Source: an uncultured Bacilli bacterium (GTDB lineage Bacteria; Bacillota_I; Bacilli_A; RF39; UBA660). Taken from it: a stretch of DNA of 32,177 bases. The stretch's first letter is position 1. Each line of letters begins with the position of its first letter. The stretch is taken from NCBI GenBank assembly GCA_944359085.1, contig CALVSQ010000014.1:1-32177 (forward strand), given 5' to 3'. The notes under the pieces are model-generated. The model searched no databases. It was not told the origin of the DNA and was given only the letters and a program-made list of their open reading frames with translations. The position numbers were made by a program, and so were the translations under genes. Below are positions 1-7,838 of the stretch, piece by piece.

Positions 1-285
1 ATGATGATAACAAACATTTTATTTAAAAAATATATTCTAATGTATTTTGTTATAATAAATTTTATAACTTTTATAGTGTTTGCTCTTGATAAAATTTATG
101 CTATAAAGAAAAAATGGCGATATAAAGAAGTCTCTTTATTTGGAATGTGTTTAGCTGGTGGAGCAATTGGTGGATTTTTAGCAATGCATTTATTTCGGCA
201 CAAAACTAAGAAAAAAGTTTTTGTGATTGGAGTTCCATTAATAATAATAATTCATTTAGTTATTATTATGTGGTTTATAAAGTAA
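1..285 (+). CDS. DUF1294 family small membrane protein
   Basis: A 94-residue protein with a hydrophobic N-terminal helix, a short basic loop and a C-terminal helix. The pattern FALDK near residue 28, a WRYKE motif, a GG-rich second helix and FRHKTKKK is what I know of the DUF1294 family (small two- or three-helix membrane proteins of unknown function). The window opens exactly at the ATG, so the ribosome binding site and any upstream start cannot be seen; an alternative ATG lies at codon 2. A hairpin terminator follows about 14 bases after the stop, so this is the last gene of its transcript. Family assignment is good; function is unknown. Confidence 0.75.
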   Translation: MMITNILFKKYILMYFVIINFITFIVFALDKIYAIKKKWRYKEVSLFGMCLAGGAIGGFLAMHLFRHKTKKKVFVIGVPLIIIIHLVIIMWFIK

Positions 286-298
286 TTTAAAAATGACT

Positions 299-326
299 AA
301 ATTGTAATAGTTATTACAATTTTTAT
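299..326 (+). terminator. Rho-independent terminator after the DUF1294 gene
   Basis: The arms AAATTGTAATA and TATTACAATTT pair perfectly (11 bp) around a GT loop, with a T-rich tail. The stem is AT-only, so strength is uncertain, but position directly after a stop codon supports it. Confidence 0.6.
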
Positions 327-355
327 TTGATATAATATTTAAAGGAGATGATAAA

Positions 356-1495
356 ATGGGATATGTTGAAGCTATTAAAACAGCAATTTTAATTTTTCCT
401 TTAATTGCTTTTTTATTTACATTACCATTTATTTTACATCAATATCATAAATATGGAGCAATTCATAAATTTCGAACTTTAATTATTTATTCATTTATTT
501 TATATATGATAACTATTTATTTTTTAGTTATTTTACCACTTCCTAGTATAAGTGATGTAACTAAACCGGATAAAATAATGAATTTAATTCCATTTTCTTT
601 TGTTGACGATTTTATAAATAAAAGTTCTTTTATTATAAATGATCCTAACACATATTTACAAGCGTTAACTAGTTCAAGTTTTTATGTTGCAGCATTTAAT
701 ATTTTAATGATTATACCATTTGGAATGTATTTAAGATATTATTTTAAATTTAGTTTTAAAAAAGTATTTTTCTTTAGTTTTTGTTTAAGTTTATTTTTTG
801 AATTAACGCAATTATCGGGACTATATTTTATTTATCCTTATCCATATCGATTATTTGATGTTGATGATTTAATATTAAATACTTTAGGTGGTGTATTAGG
901 CTATTTAATAATGGGAATAGTTGATAACTTTTTACCAACTCGTGATGAAATAGATAAACAAGCAAAAGAATTGGGTAAAACAGTATCAGGTTTAAGAAGA
1001 ATTACATTATTCTTTTTAGATATGTTTATTTTTGTTATATTTACTATTTTTATAAGTATATTTACTAAAAAAGCTATTTATATTTCTTTTATAATATATT
1101 ATATTTTAATACCTTATTTTAAAAATAATCAAACATTAGGTGGTAAATTTTTAAATGTTAAGTTAGATTTTCCTAATAAAAAATTAATAAGATTAACATT
1201 AAGAATAATATTTATTTATGTATATTATTTTATATTAGTTTATTTTTTAGGAATCGGATCAATTGCAATAATAAGTTATTTTAACTTAAATACATTTATA
1301 TCTTTTATTTTATATGTTTTAGTTTTATTAGGAGTATTTACTTTTTATTTAACAAATATAATAATAATTTTAAAAGATAAAACTATATTTTATGATAAGT
1401 TATTTAAAGTTACATATGAAAGTACAATTTTAATTGAAGAAGAAATTCATGATGAATCTGAAGGTGATGAAAATGAAAAAAGAGAAGATATTTAA
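356..1495 (+). CDS. VanZ-like / RDD membrane protein
   Basis: A 379-residue polytopic membrane protein. Residues ~1-190 resemble the VanZ fold: several helices with a conserved FFELTQL segment and a short DVDDLILNTLGGVLGY motif typical of VanZ-like proteins. Residues ~210-350 look like an RDD domain: LFFLDMFIF, then a loop with NQTLGGKFLNVKL. The C-terminus is an acidic cytoplasmic tail. The start is supported by AAAGGAGATG seven bases upstream. VanZ-RDD fusions are widespread in Bacillota; VanZ itself gives low teicoplanin resistance by an unknown route, but no resistance role can be inferred here. The last 23 bases overlap the next gene, implying coupling. Confidence 0.75.
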   Translation: MGYVEAIKTAILIFPLIAFLFTLPFILHQYHKYGAIHKFRTLIIYSFILYMITIYFLVILPLPSISDVTKPDKIMNLIPFSFVDDFINKSSFIINDPNTYLQALTSSSFYVAAFNILMIIPFGMYLRYYFKFSFKKVFFFSFCLSLFFELTQLSGLYFIYPYPYRLFDVDDLILNTLGGVLGYLIMGIVDNFLPTRDEIDKQAKELGKTVSGLRRITLFFLDMFIFVIFTIFISIFTKKAIYISFIIYYILIPYFKNNQTLGGKFLNVKLDFPNKKLIRLTLRIIFIYVYYFILVYFLGIGSIAIISYFNLNTFISFILYVLVLLGVFTFYLTNIIIILKDKTIFYDKLFKVTYESTILIEEEIHDESEGDENEKREDI

Positions 1496-1652
1496 AATAT
1501 TAACATTTATCTTTATGATTTTAACTTTTATTGGAGCAGGATATGTATTACTAAATAAAGGACAGGTAAGTGCGGGATATGCAGTTATTCCAAGTTTATT
1601 TTGTGCCATATTTTCTCAATTAGCAGTTTATGAAAAATTTAAAAATAAATAG
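1473..1652 (+). CDS. Small two-helix membrane protein
   Basis: A 59-residue protein, unrecognised at family level, with two hydrophobic segments (ILTFIFMILTFIGAGYVLL and a second around residues 29-50) and charged ends. The ATG at 1473 is preferred over the longer frame opening at 1434, because AAGGTGAT lies just upstream and the upstream extension is entirely within the VanZ-RDD coding region. It overlaps that gene and is followed 11 bases later by another membrane protein gene, so the three are likely co-transcribed. Confidence 0.6.
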   Translation: MKKEKIFKILTFIFMILTFIGAGYVLLNKGQVSAGYAVIPSLFCAIFSQLAVYEKFKNK

Positions 1653-1663
1653 GAGATACATTT

Positions 1664-2151
1664 ATGAAAAATAAAATATTTAATCCAATTATTATTTTTA
1701 TAATCGGTTTAATATTAGGTATTGTTTCAAAATTGTTTGATATTTATACAGAAATATTAGGAAATATATTTTCTGAATTTGCTGTTTGGATATTGTTTGG
1801 AACTTTAATATCTATATATAGTGATAATAAAAAGAAGGCAATGATAAATGTTTTTCTATTTTGTATAGGTATGTTAATAACTTATTATTTAACAGCGCAT
1901 ATTACTCATTCTATATATGGTTGGGCATTTATTAAGGGTTGGACTTTGTTTGCTTGTGTTTCACCTATATTTGCATATTTCACTTGAATGACAAAAGAAA
2001 AAGGGATTTTGCCTTTAATAATTCGTATAGGAATAATTGGAGTATCAATATTTTCTAGTATGTTTTTATTTACTTTTGATATATTTGATTTAATAATAAA
2101 TTTAATATTAATATATTTTTTATTCTTTAAAAAAATTAAAAGATCTAATTA
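1664..2151 (+). pseudogene. Multi-helix membrane protein gene interrupted by an in-frame TGA
   Basis: Starts at ATG 1664 with AGGAGATACATTT upstream. It reads 107 codons to TGA at 1985-1987, then continues in the same frame for 54 more codons to TAA at 2149-2151. The downstream part begins MTKEKGILPL, is hydrophobic and ends in FFKKIKRSN, the expected style for the C-terminus of a four- to five-helix membrane protein. The residues around the stop read FAYFT-stop-MTKEKG. My recollection of related Bacillota membrane proteins is that a Trp sits at this point, so TGG to TGA is the simplest explanation. No Shine-Dalgarno precedes ATG 1988. The ORF is marked as broken, although low-level readthrough or a truncated functional product are alternatives. 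Confidence 0.6.
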
Positions 2152-2226
2152 AATTATTTTTTAAGTATTTTATTAATATATTAAGTATTATTTTTAATAT
2201 AATCCTTGAATGTTAATAAGCATTGC

Positions 2227-2255
2227 TTGTAGCAACGGACTATTCTTTATATAAT
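2227..2255 (+). promoter_or_regulatory. Predicted sigma-A promoter for the XRE regulator gene
   Basis: TTGTAG at 2227-2232 and TATAAT at 2250-2255 are separated by 17 bases, 30 bases before the start codon. The -35 box is weak, the -10 perfect. Confidence 0.5.
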
Positions 2256-2284
2256 AGTTTTGTAAAGAAAGGAGTTGTTTTAAA

Positions 2285-2794
2285 ATGTTAAAAGATAATA
2301 TTAAATCAATAAGAAAATCAAAAGGACTTTCTCAAGAAGAACTTGCTATAAAGTTACATGTTGTTAGACAAACAATTTCTAAATGGGAACAAGGATTATC
2401 AGTACCTGATTCGGAAATGTTGATTTCAATATCAGAAGTTCTTGAAACACCAGTAAGTAGTTTATTAGGCGAAAATATTATTGAATCTAAAGTTGATGAT
2501 TTGAAAGTAATTTCTGAAAAATTAGAGATAATAAATTTTCAATTATCTCAAAGGAAGAGTACAAGAAGAAAAATAGTTCGTTGGTCGTTAATTTCTTTAT
2601 GTATAATTATAATATTAATTTTTCTATTTTTATTCCTGTTAAATAGTTCTTATTTAAATTGGGATTATAATGATCCTGAAAAGGCGGTTTTAGGAGTTAC
2701 TTTACATTCAATTGAATGGCTATTTATGAGGATAGCACCAATTATTCTTATTGGATTATTTATTGGAATTATTTTAACTCGAAAGAAATCTTAA
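2285..2794 (+). CDS. XRE-family regulator with membrane-anchored C-terminus
   Basis: A 169-residue protein. Residues 1-65 are a Cro/C1-type helix-turn-helix: LSQEELAIKLHVVRQTISKWEQGLSVPD is the classic helix 2-helix 3 pattern. A short coiled linker follows, then two transmembrane helices (~96-118 and ~145-165). The start is supported by AAAGGAGTTG. Proteins with an HTH and membrane tail commonly regulate adjacent ABC transporters or respond to envelope signals; this gene lies just upstream of an ABC ATPase/permease pair, separated by a terminator. DNA binding is confident; the regulated target is inference. Confidence 0.8.
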   Translation: MLKDNIKSIRKSKGLSQEELAIKLHVVRQTISKWEQGLSVPDSEMLISISEVLETPVSSLLGENIIESKVDDLKVISEKLEIINFQLSQRKSTRRKIVRWSLISLCIIIILIFLFLFLLNSSYLNWDYNDPEKAVLGVTLHSIEWLFMRIAPIILIGLFIGIILTRKKS

Positions 2795-2808
2795 AATTGT
2801 TATATTTA

Positions 2809-2845
2809 AAATTACTTTATATTAAAATATAGAGTAATTTTTTTA
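2809..2845 (+). terminator. Rho-independent terminator between regulator and ABC genes
   Basis: Arms AAATTACTTTATA (2809-2821) and TATAGAGTAATTT (2828-2840) pair with one mismatch and a 6-base loop, followed by a T run. Confidence 0.6.
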
Positions 2846-2891
2846 TTTATGATATAATCAATTAAAATAGTAATTTATTAAAGGAGTATTT

Positions 2892-3587
2892 ATGAAGTTA
2901 ATAATTGAAGGATTAAAGAAAAATTTTGAAAAAAAAGAAGTTTTAAAAGACATAAATTTTGAATTTGAAAAAGGGAAAATATATGGTTTATTAGGTAGAA
3001 ATGGGGCCGGTAAAACAACTTTATTTAATTGTTTAAATGAAGATTTATCTGTTGATGCTGGTAAATTCTTTTTAAAAGATAAAGAACCTAGAAAAATAGA
3101 ATCAGATGATATCGGCTATGTTTTATCAACTCCTAATGTACCAGAGTTTTTAACTGGAAGAGAATTTTTAAAATTTTTTATTGAAATAAATAAAAATAGA
3201 ATAAAAAATAATAAAACTATTGATGAATATTTTGACTTTATGAAAATAGATAATGACGATAGAGATAAATTATTAAAAGATTATTCACATGGTATGAAAA
3301 ACAAAATGCAAATGTTAGTTAATATAATTGCTAATCCTAGTATTTTATTATTTGATGAACCATTAACATCTTTGGATATTGTTGTGCAGGAAGAAATGAA
3401 ACAAATGCTTAAAAGTATTAAAAAAGATCATATAATTATATTTTCGACTCATATTATGGAACTAGCTTTAGATTTATGTGATGAAATAGTAATTTTGAAC
3501 AAAGGTATTTTAGAAAAAATAGATAAGAATGATTTGGATAACACTAAATTTAAAGATAAAATTATAGAAGCATTGAAGGAGGAATAA
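2892..3587 (+). CDS. ABC transporter ATP-binding protein
   Basis: A 231-residue ATPase. Walker A is GRNGAGKTT (residues 35-43), Walker B is ILLFDEPLTSLD and the switch histidine is in STHIME. The signature loop reads YSHGMKNKM rather than canonical LSGGQ, a variation common in BcrA/CcmA-type drug or antimicrobial-peptide transporters. AAAGGAG supports the start. It energises the membrane protein encoded immediately downstream (stop and next ATG are 1 base apart). The substrate cannot be predicted; export of a peptide or a cell-envelope role is plausible from the family. Confidence 0.9.
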   Translation: MKLIIEGLKKNFEKKEVLKDINFEFEKGKIYGLLGRNGAGKTTLFNCLNEDLSVDAGKFFLKDKEPRKIESDDIGYVLSTPNVPEFLTGREFLKFFIEINKNRIKNNKTIDEYFDFMKIDNDDRDKLLKDYSHGMKNKMQMLVNIIANPSILLFDEPLTSLDIVVQEEMKQMLKSIKKDHIIIFSTHIMELALDLCDEIVILNKGILEKIDKNDLDNTKFKDKIIEALKEE

Positions 3588-3588
3588 T

Positions 3589-5169
3589 ATGTTAAAAACT
3601 TTTATTACATCCTTTAAATTAAAAAATACATATCGTGTTAATAGTATTATATATTCTTTAAAAGGGCTTCCAGTGATTAATAAAATTCTCCCTAATACTT
3701 TGTATAAAAACAAATTTTTAAAAATATTTGGTAATATAATTAGTATTTTATTTGAAATAATAGGTACATTTTTATGGAAAGGATTATATGTTTGGTTAGT
3801 ACTTGGTTGTATGACTTTTGCTTATAAAACTAATCCAGTGAATACATTTTTACATTTATTTGTATTTGCAACTTTAATAGGTGGAATATTGAACACATAT
3901 ATGCTAAATCCTACTAAAGATAAATATTATGCAATTATTTTAATGAATATGGACGCAAATACTTTTGCAACAACAAATTATTTTTATTCAATGTTAAAAC
4001 TTATAATAGGATTAATGCCATTTACAATTATTTTTGGATTAATGTTAAATGTTCCATTATTAATTTGTATATCAATGCCATTTTTTGTAGCTACGATTAA
4101 AATTATTGTAATAGGTATATTTTCTATATCTGATTTTAAAAAAAATAGAGTTGTTAAAAATGAAAATTTGCCAACTAAAAAAGTTTGGATATTACTAGCA
4201 TCACTATTATTATTAGGCTTTGGATTACCATATTTAGGTGTTGTAATTAATCAAATTATTTATATTATTTTATTTTTAATAAGCATTGTTTTTGCAATCA
4301 TCGCATTAAAAGAAATAATAACATTTAAAGATTATAAAAAAATGTATAAATTACTTTTAACGAATGAAAATGTTTATGCTGTTCAAAATGCAAATAGTAC
4401 CAAAATGATTAAAGATAATATTGCTAAAAAAATTGAGTATAACGGGGATATTACAAGTAATAAAACTGGTTTTGCATATTTTCACGAATTATTTGTAAAA
4501 AGACATAGTAAATTATTAACCAAAGCTATAAAAAAGCAAACAATAATTATAATAGGAATTTTTATTATATTGTTTATAGTAATATTTTTAAATCCTACTT
4601 TAAAAGAAAAATTAAACAGCTTACCACTTATATATTTACCATATTTTGTATTTATAATGTATATGTTAAATAGAGGAACAACAATAACCCAAGCGATGTT
4701 TATGAATTGTGATCATAGTATGTTGACATATCGTATATATAGAACCCCTAATGTAATTTTAGGAGTATTTAAAGAAAGATTAAAAACTTTAATATTACTT
4801 AATCTAATTCCTGCTTTAGCTATTGCAATAGGTCTTGTACTTCTTTTATATTTTACTGGTGGGACAAGTAATTATTTAAATTATTTTATAATATTTATAT
4901 CTATTATTGCTATGTCAATATTTTTCTCTGTTCATTATTTAGTTATGTATTATCTTTTACAACCATATAATGTAAATACTGAAATTAAAAGCAGTACTTA
5001 TATTGTTGTTCAATGGATAACTTATTTTGTTGCATATTATCTTATAGATAAAAAGATACCAACTTTATATTTTGGTATATTAATGATTGCTTTTTGTATC
5101 ATTTATTCATTAATCTCATTGTTTATTGCTTATAAATATGCACCTAAAACTTTTAAAATCAGACAATAG
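3589..5169 (+). CDS. ABC transporter permease, large multi-helix
   Basis: A 526-residue membrane protein with about ten to twelve hydrophobic segments and a soluble cytoplasmic insert around residues 245-305 (basic, with TNENVYAVQNANSTKMI). The start follows GAAGGAGGAATAAT and is essentially contiguous with the ATPase stop, so the two form a transporter. I do not recognise a characterised subfamily; the long single-chain permease resembles ABC-2-type exporters of Bacillota. A terminator follows at 5261. Confidence 0.8.
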   Translation: MLKTFITSFKLKNTYRVNSIIYSLKGLPVINKILPNTLYKNKFLKIFGNIISILFEIIGTFLWKGLYVWLVLGCMTFAYKTNPVNTFLHLFVFATLIGGILNTYMLNPTKDKYYAIILMNMDANTFATTNYFYSMLKLIIGLMPFTIIFGLMLNVPLLICISMPFFVATIKIIVIGIFSISDFKKNRVVKNENLPTKKVWILLASLLLLGFGLPYLGVVINQIIYIILFLISIVFAIIALKEIITFKDYKKMYKLLLTNENVYAVQNANSTKMIKDNIAKKIEYNGDITSNKTGFAYFHELFVKRHSKLLTKAIKKQTIIIIGIFIILFIVIFLNPTLKEKLNSLPLIYLPYFVFIMYMLNRGTTITQAMFMNCDHSMLTYRIYRTPNVILGVFKERLKTLILLNLIPALAIAIGLVLLLYFTGGTSNYLNYFIIFISIIAMSIFFSVHYLVMYYLLQPYNVNTEIKSSTYIVVQWITYFVAYYLIDKKIPTLYFGILMIAFCIIYSLISLFIAYKYAPKTFKIRQ

Positions 5170-5260
5170 CAAATATTTTTAACAAGAGTGGAAATTATTT
5201 TAATGTTATTTATTGTTTGGTGGGTATATTTAGAAAAATAGATAAATATTAATTAAGAAC

Positions 5261-5287
5261 GAACTAATTTTGTTAGTTCTTTTTTAT
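5261..5287 (+). terminator. Rho-independent terminator of the ABC operon
   Basis: GAACTAA / TTAGTTC pair perfectly with a 5-base loop and a TTTTTT tail, about 90 bases after the permease stop. Confidence 0.7.
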
Positions 5288-5336
5288 TTAGATAAAAAGA
5301 TATGATATAATATTATTAATAAATAGGAAGTGAGAT

Positions 5337-6044
5337 ATGAACCAGGAAAAATTTGGACAATTTATAAAAGATATAAGAAAAAAGAATAATTTGACGCAAA
5401 AGCAATTAGCTGATAAATATAATGTAACTTATCAAGCCGTTAGTAAATGGGAAAATGGTAAAAATATGCCAGATACTTATTTAATAAGACAAATTAGTAA
5501 AGATTTTAATGTTAGTTTAGATGAATTGTTTGATGGAGAATATAAAGAAGAGTCTAAAAAAGAAAAAAATAATATTAAAATAATAATTTCTTTAATTATT
5601 CTATTTTTATTTTTAATAATATCAATAATTATATTAATAACTAGAAATGATGATTTTACATTTAAAACTTTATCAAGCAATTGTGAGAATTTTAATATAT
5701 CAGGCAATATTTCTTATAATGAAAATAAATCTGCTATTTATATAACTAATATTAAATATTGTGGTGGTGATGATACAGAAGAATATAAAAAAATTGAATG
5801 TACTTTATATGAAGAACATAATAATACTGTAATAAAAATAAATTCATATGAATATGATGAAAAATCTATAACATTAGAAGAATTTTTACAAAGTGTAACA
5901 TTTACAGTTGACAATTATGAAAATGATTGTAAAAATTATAAAGATAATAGTCTATATTTATCTATTTTAGCAACAACTTATGATGATAAAGTAATTACTT
6001 ATAAAGTACCTTTAAAATTAAATGAAAATTGTCCTATTAATTAA
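5337..6044 (+). CDS. XRE-family regulator with single TM and extracellular domain
   Basis: A 235-residue protein. Residues ~5-65 are an XRE helix-turn-helix (LTQKQLADKYNVTYQAVSKWENG). A single hydrophobic helix at ~82-102 is followed by about 130 residues predicted to be outside the cell, carrying five cysteines. The topology (cytoplasmic DNA-binding head, one TM helix, exported sensor) suggests a one-component transmembrane regulator. The start follows AGGAAGTGAG. A perfect terminator ends the gene, so it is monocistronic. The ligand is unknown; cysteines could make it redox-responsive, which fits the redox genes next door, but that is inference. Confidence 0.75.
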   Translation: MNQEKFGQFIKDIRKKNNLTQKQLADKYNVTYQAVSKWENGKNMPDTYLIRQISKDFNVSLDELFDGEYKEESKKEKNNIKIIISLIILFLFLIISIIILITRNDDFTFKTLSSNCENFNISGNISYNENKSAIYITNIKYCGGDDTEEYKKIECTLYEEHNNTVIKINSYEYDEKSITLEEFLQSVTFTVDNYENDCKNYKDNSLYLSILATTYDDKVITYKVPLKLNENCPIN

Positions 6045-6067
6045 CTCAACTAAATGTTGAGTTTTTT
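6043..6067 (+). terminator. Rho-independent terminator
   Basis: AACTCAAC / GTTGAGTT form an 8-bp stem with a 5-base loop and a T tail; the stem starts within the stop codon of the upstream regulator gene. Confidence 0.75.
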
Positions 6068-6132
6068 CAACCTCTTCTTTATTGTTTTTTATTTTATGCT
6101 TTTGTAAAATTAAAATTGAAAGGAGAGATTTT

Positions 6133-6828
6133 ATGAATAAAAAATATGTCATTATTGGATCAATTATTGTTTTTGTTGTTTTATTAGTAGGCGTTTTCGT
6201 TTGTTTAAATAAAAATGAAAAGCCATTGCCATTACCAGAACTTGCAGATGGTATTAGAGGGGAACAGTTTGGAATAGATAAAAATATTAATGAAGCTACT
6301 ATTGATAATTATTTAAATCGAGATGATACTGTTTATCGTGATGTAAGACCACTTGAAGATGTTGCTCCTTGGGAAAATAAAGGTGGCGATAGATATATTT
6401 CAGCATTTATACCTGGATTTGAAGTAGTACCTTATATATATTTAGCTGGTTTTTCTGATAAATATATAGAAGAAAAAAAAGAAGAAGGTGTGGAAGGATT
6501 ATATCAAGGTAAATCATTATTTACAATAAATGATGATGGAACATATACCGCAAATTATGAAGAATCTATGGATATACTAGAATATTTATTTCCTAAAGAT
6601 AAGAACATATTTATTATATGTGGTGGTGGTGGATATGCCGGACTTACAAAAAATTTGTTAGTTGCTTTAGGATGGGATGAAAATAAAATTTATAACATTG
6701 GTGGCTTCTGGTATTATGAAGGAAATAATAGTGAACAAATAAAAAGAACTATTGATGGTAAAGATTATTATGATTTTTGGAAATTAAATTATCATAATAT
6801 TGATTTTAATACTTTGAGGGAAAAATAA
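6133..6828 (+). CDS. Membrane-anchored rhodanese-like protein
   Basis: A 231-residue protein with an N-terminal signal-anchor (residues ~4-24) and an external rhodanese-like domain. YRDVRP (~68-73) matches the conserved rhodanese DVR entry, and IICGGGGYAG places Cys163 in the active-site loop, followed by a helix and GWDENKIYNIGGF, a typical rhodanese end. The ATG at 6133 is chosen because AAGGAGAG is correctly spaced; the 17 codons upstream in frame lack such a site. The stop overlaps the next start by one base, so it is coupled to the thioredoxin-like lipoprotein. The likely role is sulfur transfer or thiol chemistry outside the membrane; the donor and acceptor are unknown. Confidence 0.75.
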   Translation: MNKKYVIIGSIIVFVVLLVGVFVCLNKNEKPLPLPELADGIRGEQFGIDKNINEATIDNYLNRDDTVYRDVRPLEDVAPWENKGGDRYISAFIPGFEVVPYIYLAGFSDKYIEEKKEEGVEGLYQGKSLFTINDDGTYTANYEESMDILEYLFPKDKNIFIICGGGGYAGLTKNLLVALGWDENKIYNIGGFWYYEGNNSEQIKRTIDGKDYYDFWKLNYHNIDFNTLREK

Positions 6829-7712
6829 TGAAAAAAATAGCAACATTATTAATTGTTTGCATATTAATGACAGGATGTAATAATAAAGTTTTTAAATTAG
6901 AACAAAAGTACTATGAAAACTATAACCAAGAAAATCCATTTTTAGAAATTGAGAATGAAGATTTAAATAAACTAATTGAAGATAAAGAAAGTTTTGCTAT
7001 TTTTGTCTATCAACCAATGTGTGTTACTTCAAGTGATTTTGAACAAGTATTAAAAGATTTTACAAACAAATATCAAATTAATTTTTATAAAATATCTTTT
7101 TCTAATATAAAAGATACAATTTTAAAAAATAAAATAAAATATTATCCTTCATTCGTTATATTTGAAAAAGGAAAAGTAGTTGATTATTTAGAATCAGATA
7201 AAGATGAAGATATAGAATATTATAAATCTTTTAATGGATTTGAAGAATGGTTTACAAAATATGTTCAAATAGGAAACAATACTTCTGATAATACAAATTT
7301 TGAAGATAATAATTTAGAAACTTCAGATCAAGATAATCAAGAAATTAATGATTTAGAAAATATAGAATTAGATATTGTTCATGAAGAAAATAAGGTTAAT
7401 ATTTATTTTTTTGGGGGAAATGGCTGTCCACATTGTGAAGAGGAAATGCAATTTTTTGAAAGCATAGAAAAAGAATATGGTAAATATTATAACTTATATA
7501 AATTTGAAGTTTGGTATAATGACGAAAATGCGAGACTATTTAATATCTTTGCTAATGCTATGGGAGATAATGCCCAAGGCGTACCTTATACTATAATTGG
7601 AGAACATTCATTTATTGGTTTTGGTGAAAATTATAAAGAAGAATTTATAAAAACAATAGAAGAACAACATAAAAACAATTTTGATATATATTTTGACAAA
7701 ATTAAGAAGTAA
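6828..7712 (+). CDS. Lipoprotein with two thioredoxin-like domains
   Basis: A 294-residue exported lipoprotein: signal peptide with lipobox LMTGC, lipidated Cys17. Domain one (~45-125) is thioredoxin-like but its motif is CVTS (Cys65, Ser68), so it lacks the resolving cysteine. An Asn/Asp/Glu-rich linker (~150-185) leads to domain two (~188-285), with CPHC (Cys200, Cys203) followed by EEE and a cis-proline segment VPYTIIG. The second domain closely resembles the N-terminus of the protein at 30306. Probable extracytoplasmic disulfide exchange, coupled to the rhodanese gene. A terminator follows immediately. Confidence 0.8.
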   Translation: MKKIATLLIVCILMTGCNNKVFKLEQKYYENYNQENPFLEIENEDLNKLIEDKESFAIFVYQPMCVTSSDFEQVLKDFTNKYQINFYKISFSNIKDTILKNKIKYYPSFVIFEKGKVVDYLESDKDEDIEYYKSFNGFEEWFTKYVQIGNNTSDNTNFEDNNLETSDQDNQEINDLENIELDIVHEENKVNIYFFGGNGCPHCEEEMQFFESIEKEYGKYYNLYKFEVWYNDENARLFNIFANAMGDNAQGVPYTIIGEHSFIGFGENYKEEFIKTIEEQHKNNFDIYFDKIKK

Positions 7713-7725
7713 AAACTTCTTTTTT
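7705..7725 (+). terminator. Rho-independent terminator
   Basis: AGAAGT / ACTTCT around AAAA, followed by a T run; the stem overlaps the lipoprotein stop codon. Confidence 0.65.
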
Positions 7726-7765
7726 ATATGTGTTAAAAAGTTATTATTTGATGTATGCAATTAAG

Positions 7766-7794
7766 TTGTAGAAATATTATATAAATGATATAAT
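7766..7794 (+). promoter_or_regulatory. Predicted sigma-A promoter for the DUF1287-flavodoxin genes
   Basis: TTGTAG and TATAAT are separated by 17 bases, 44 bases upstream of the ATG at 7839. The -35 box is the same hexamer as in the promoter at 2227. Confidence 0.5.
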
Positions 7795-7838
7795 TGAAGC
7801 ATAAATAATTTTATTTTAATTATATTGGAGGTAAAATA

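Noticed and set aside
1434-1652. Longer start for the small membrane protein at 1434
   Set aside because: The ATG at 1473 has a well-placed AAGGTGAT; the extension is lysine/methionine-rich read-through of the VanZ-RDD tail in another frame.
1985-1987. Genome-wide reassignment of UGA to Trp (code 4)
   Set aside because: All other Trp codons seen are TGG, and TGA ends spoIIM and the three ATGA-coupled genes at 26896, 29571 and 30309. One in-frame TGA is better explained as a local mutation.
5188-5241. Short GTG-initiated peptide after the ABC permease
   Set aside because: Only 17 codons, no Shine-Dalgarno, no recognisable family; likely chance.
6082-6132. Upstream start of the rhodanese-like protein
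   Set aside because: No ribosome site there, it lies in the terminator tail of the preceding gene, and AAGGAGAG precedes ATG 6133.
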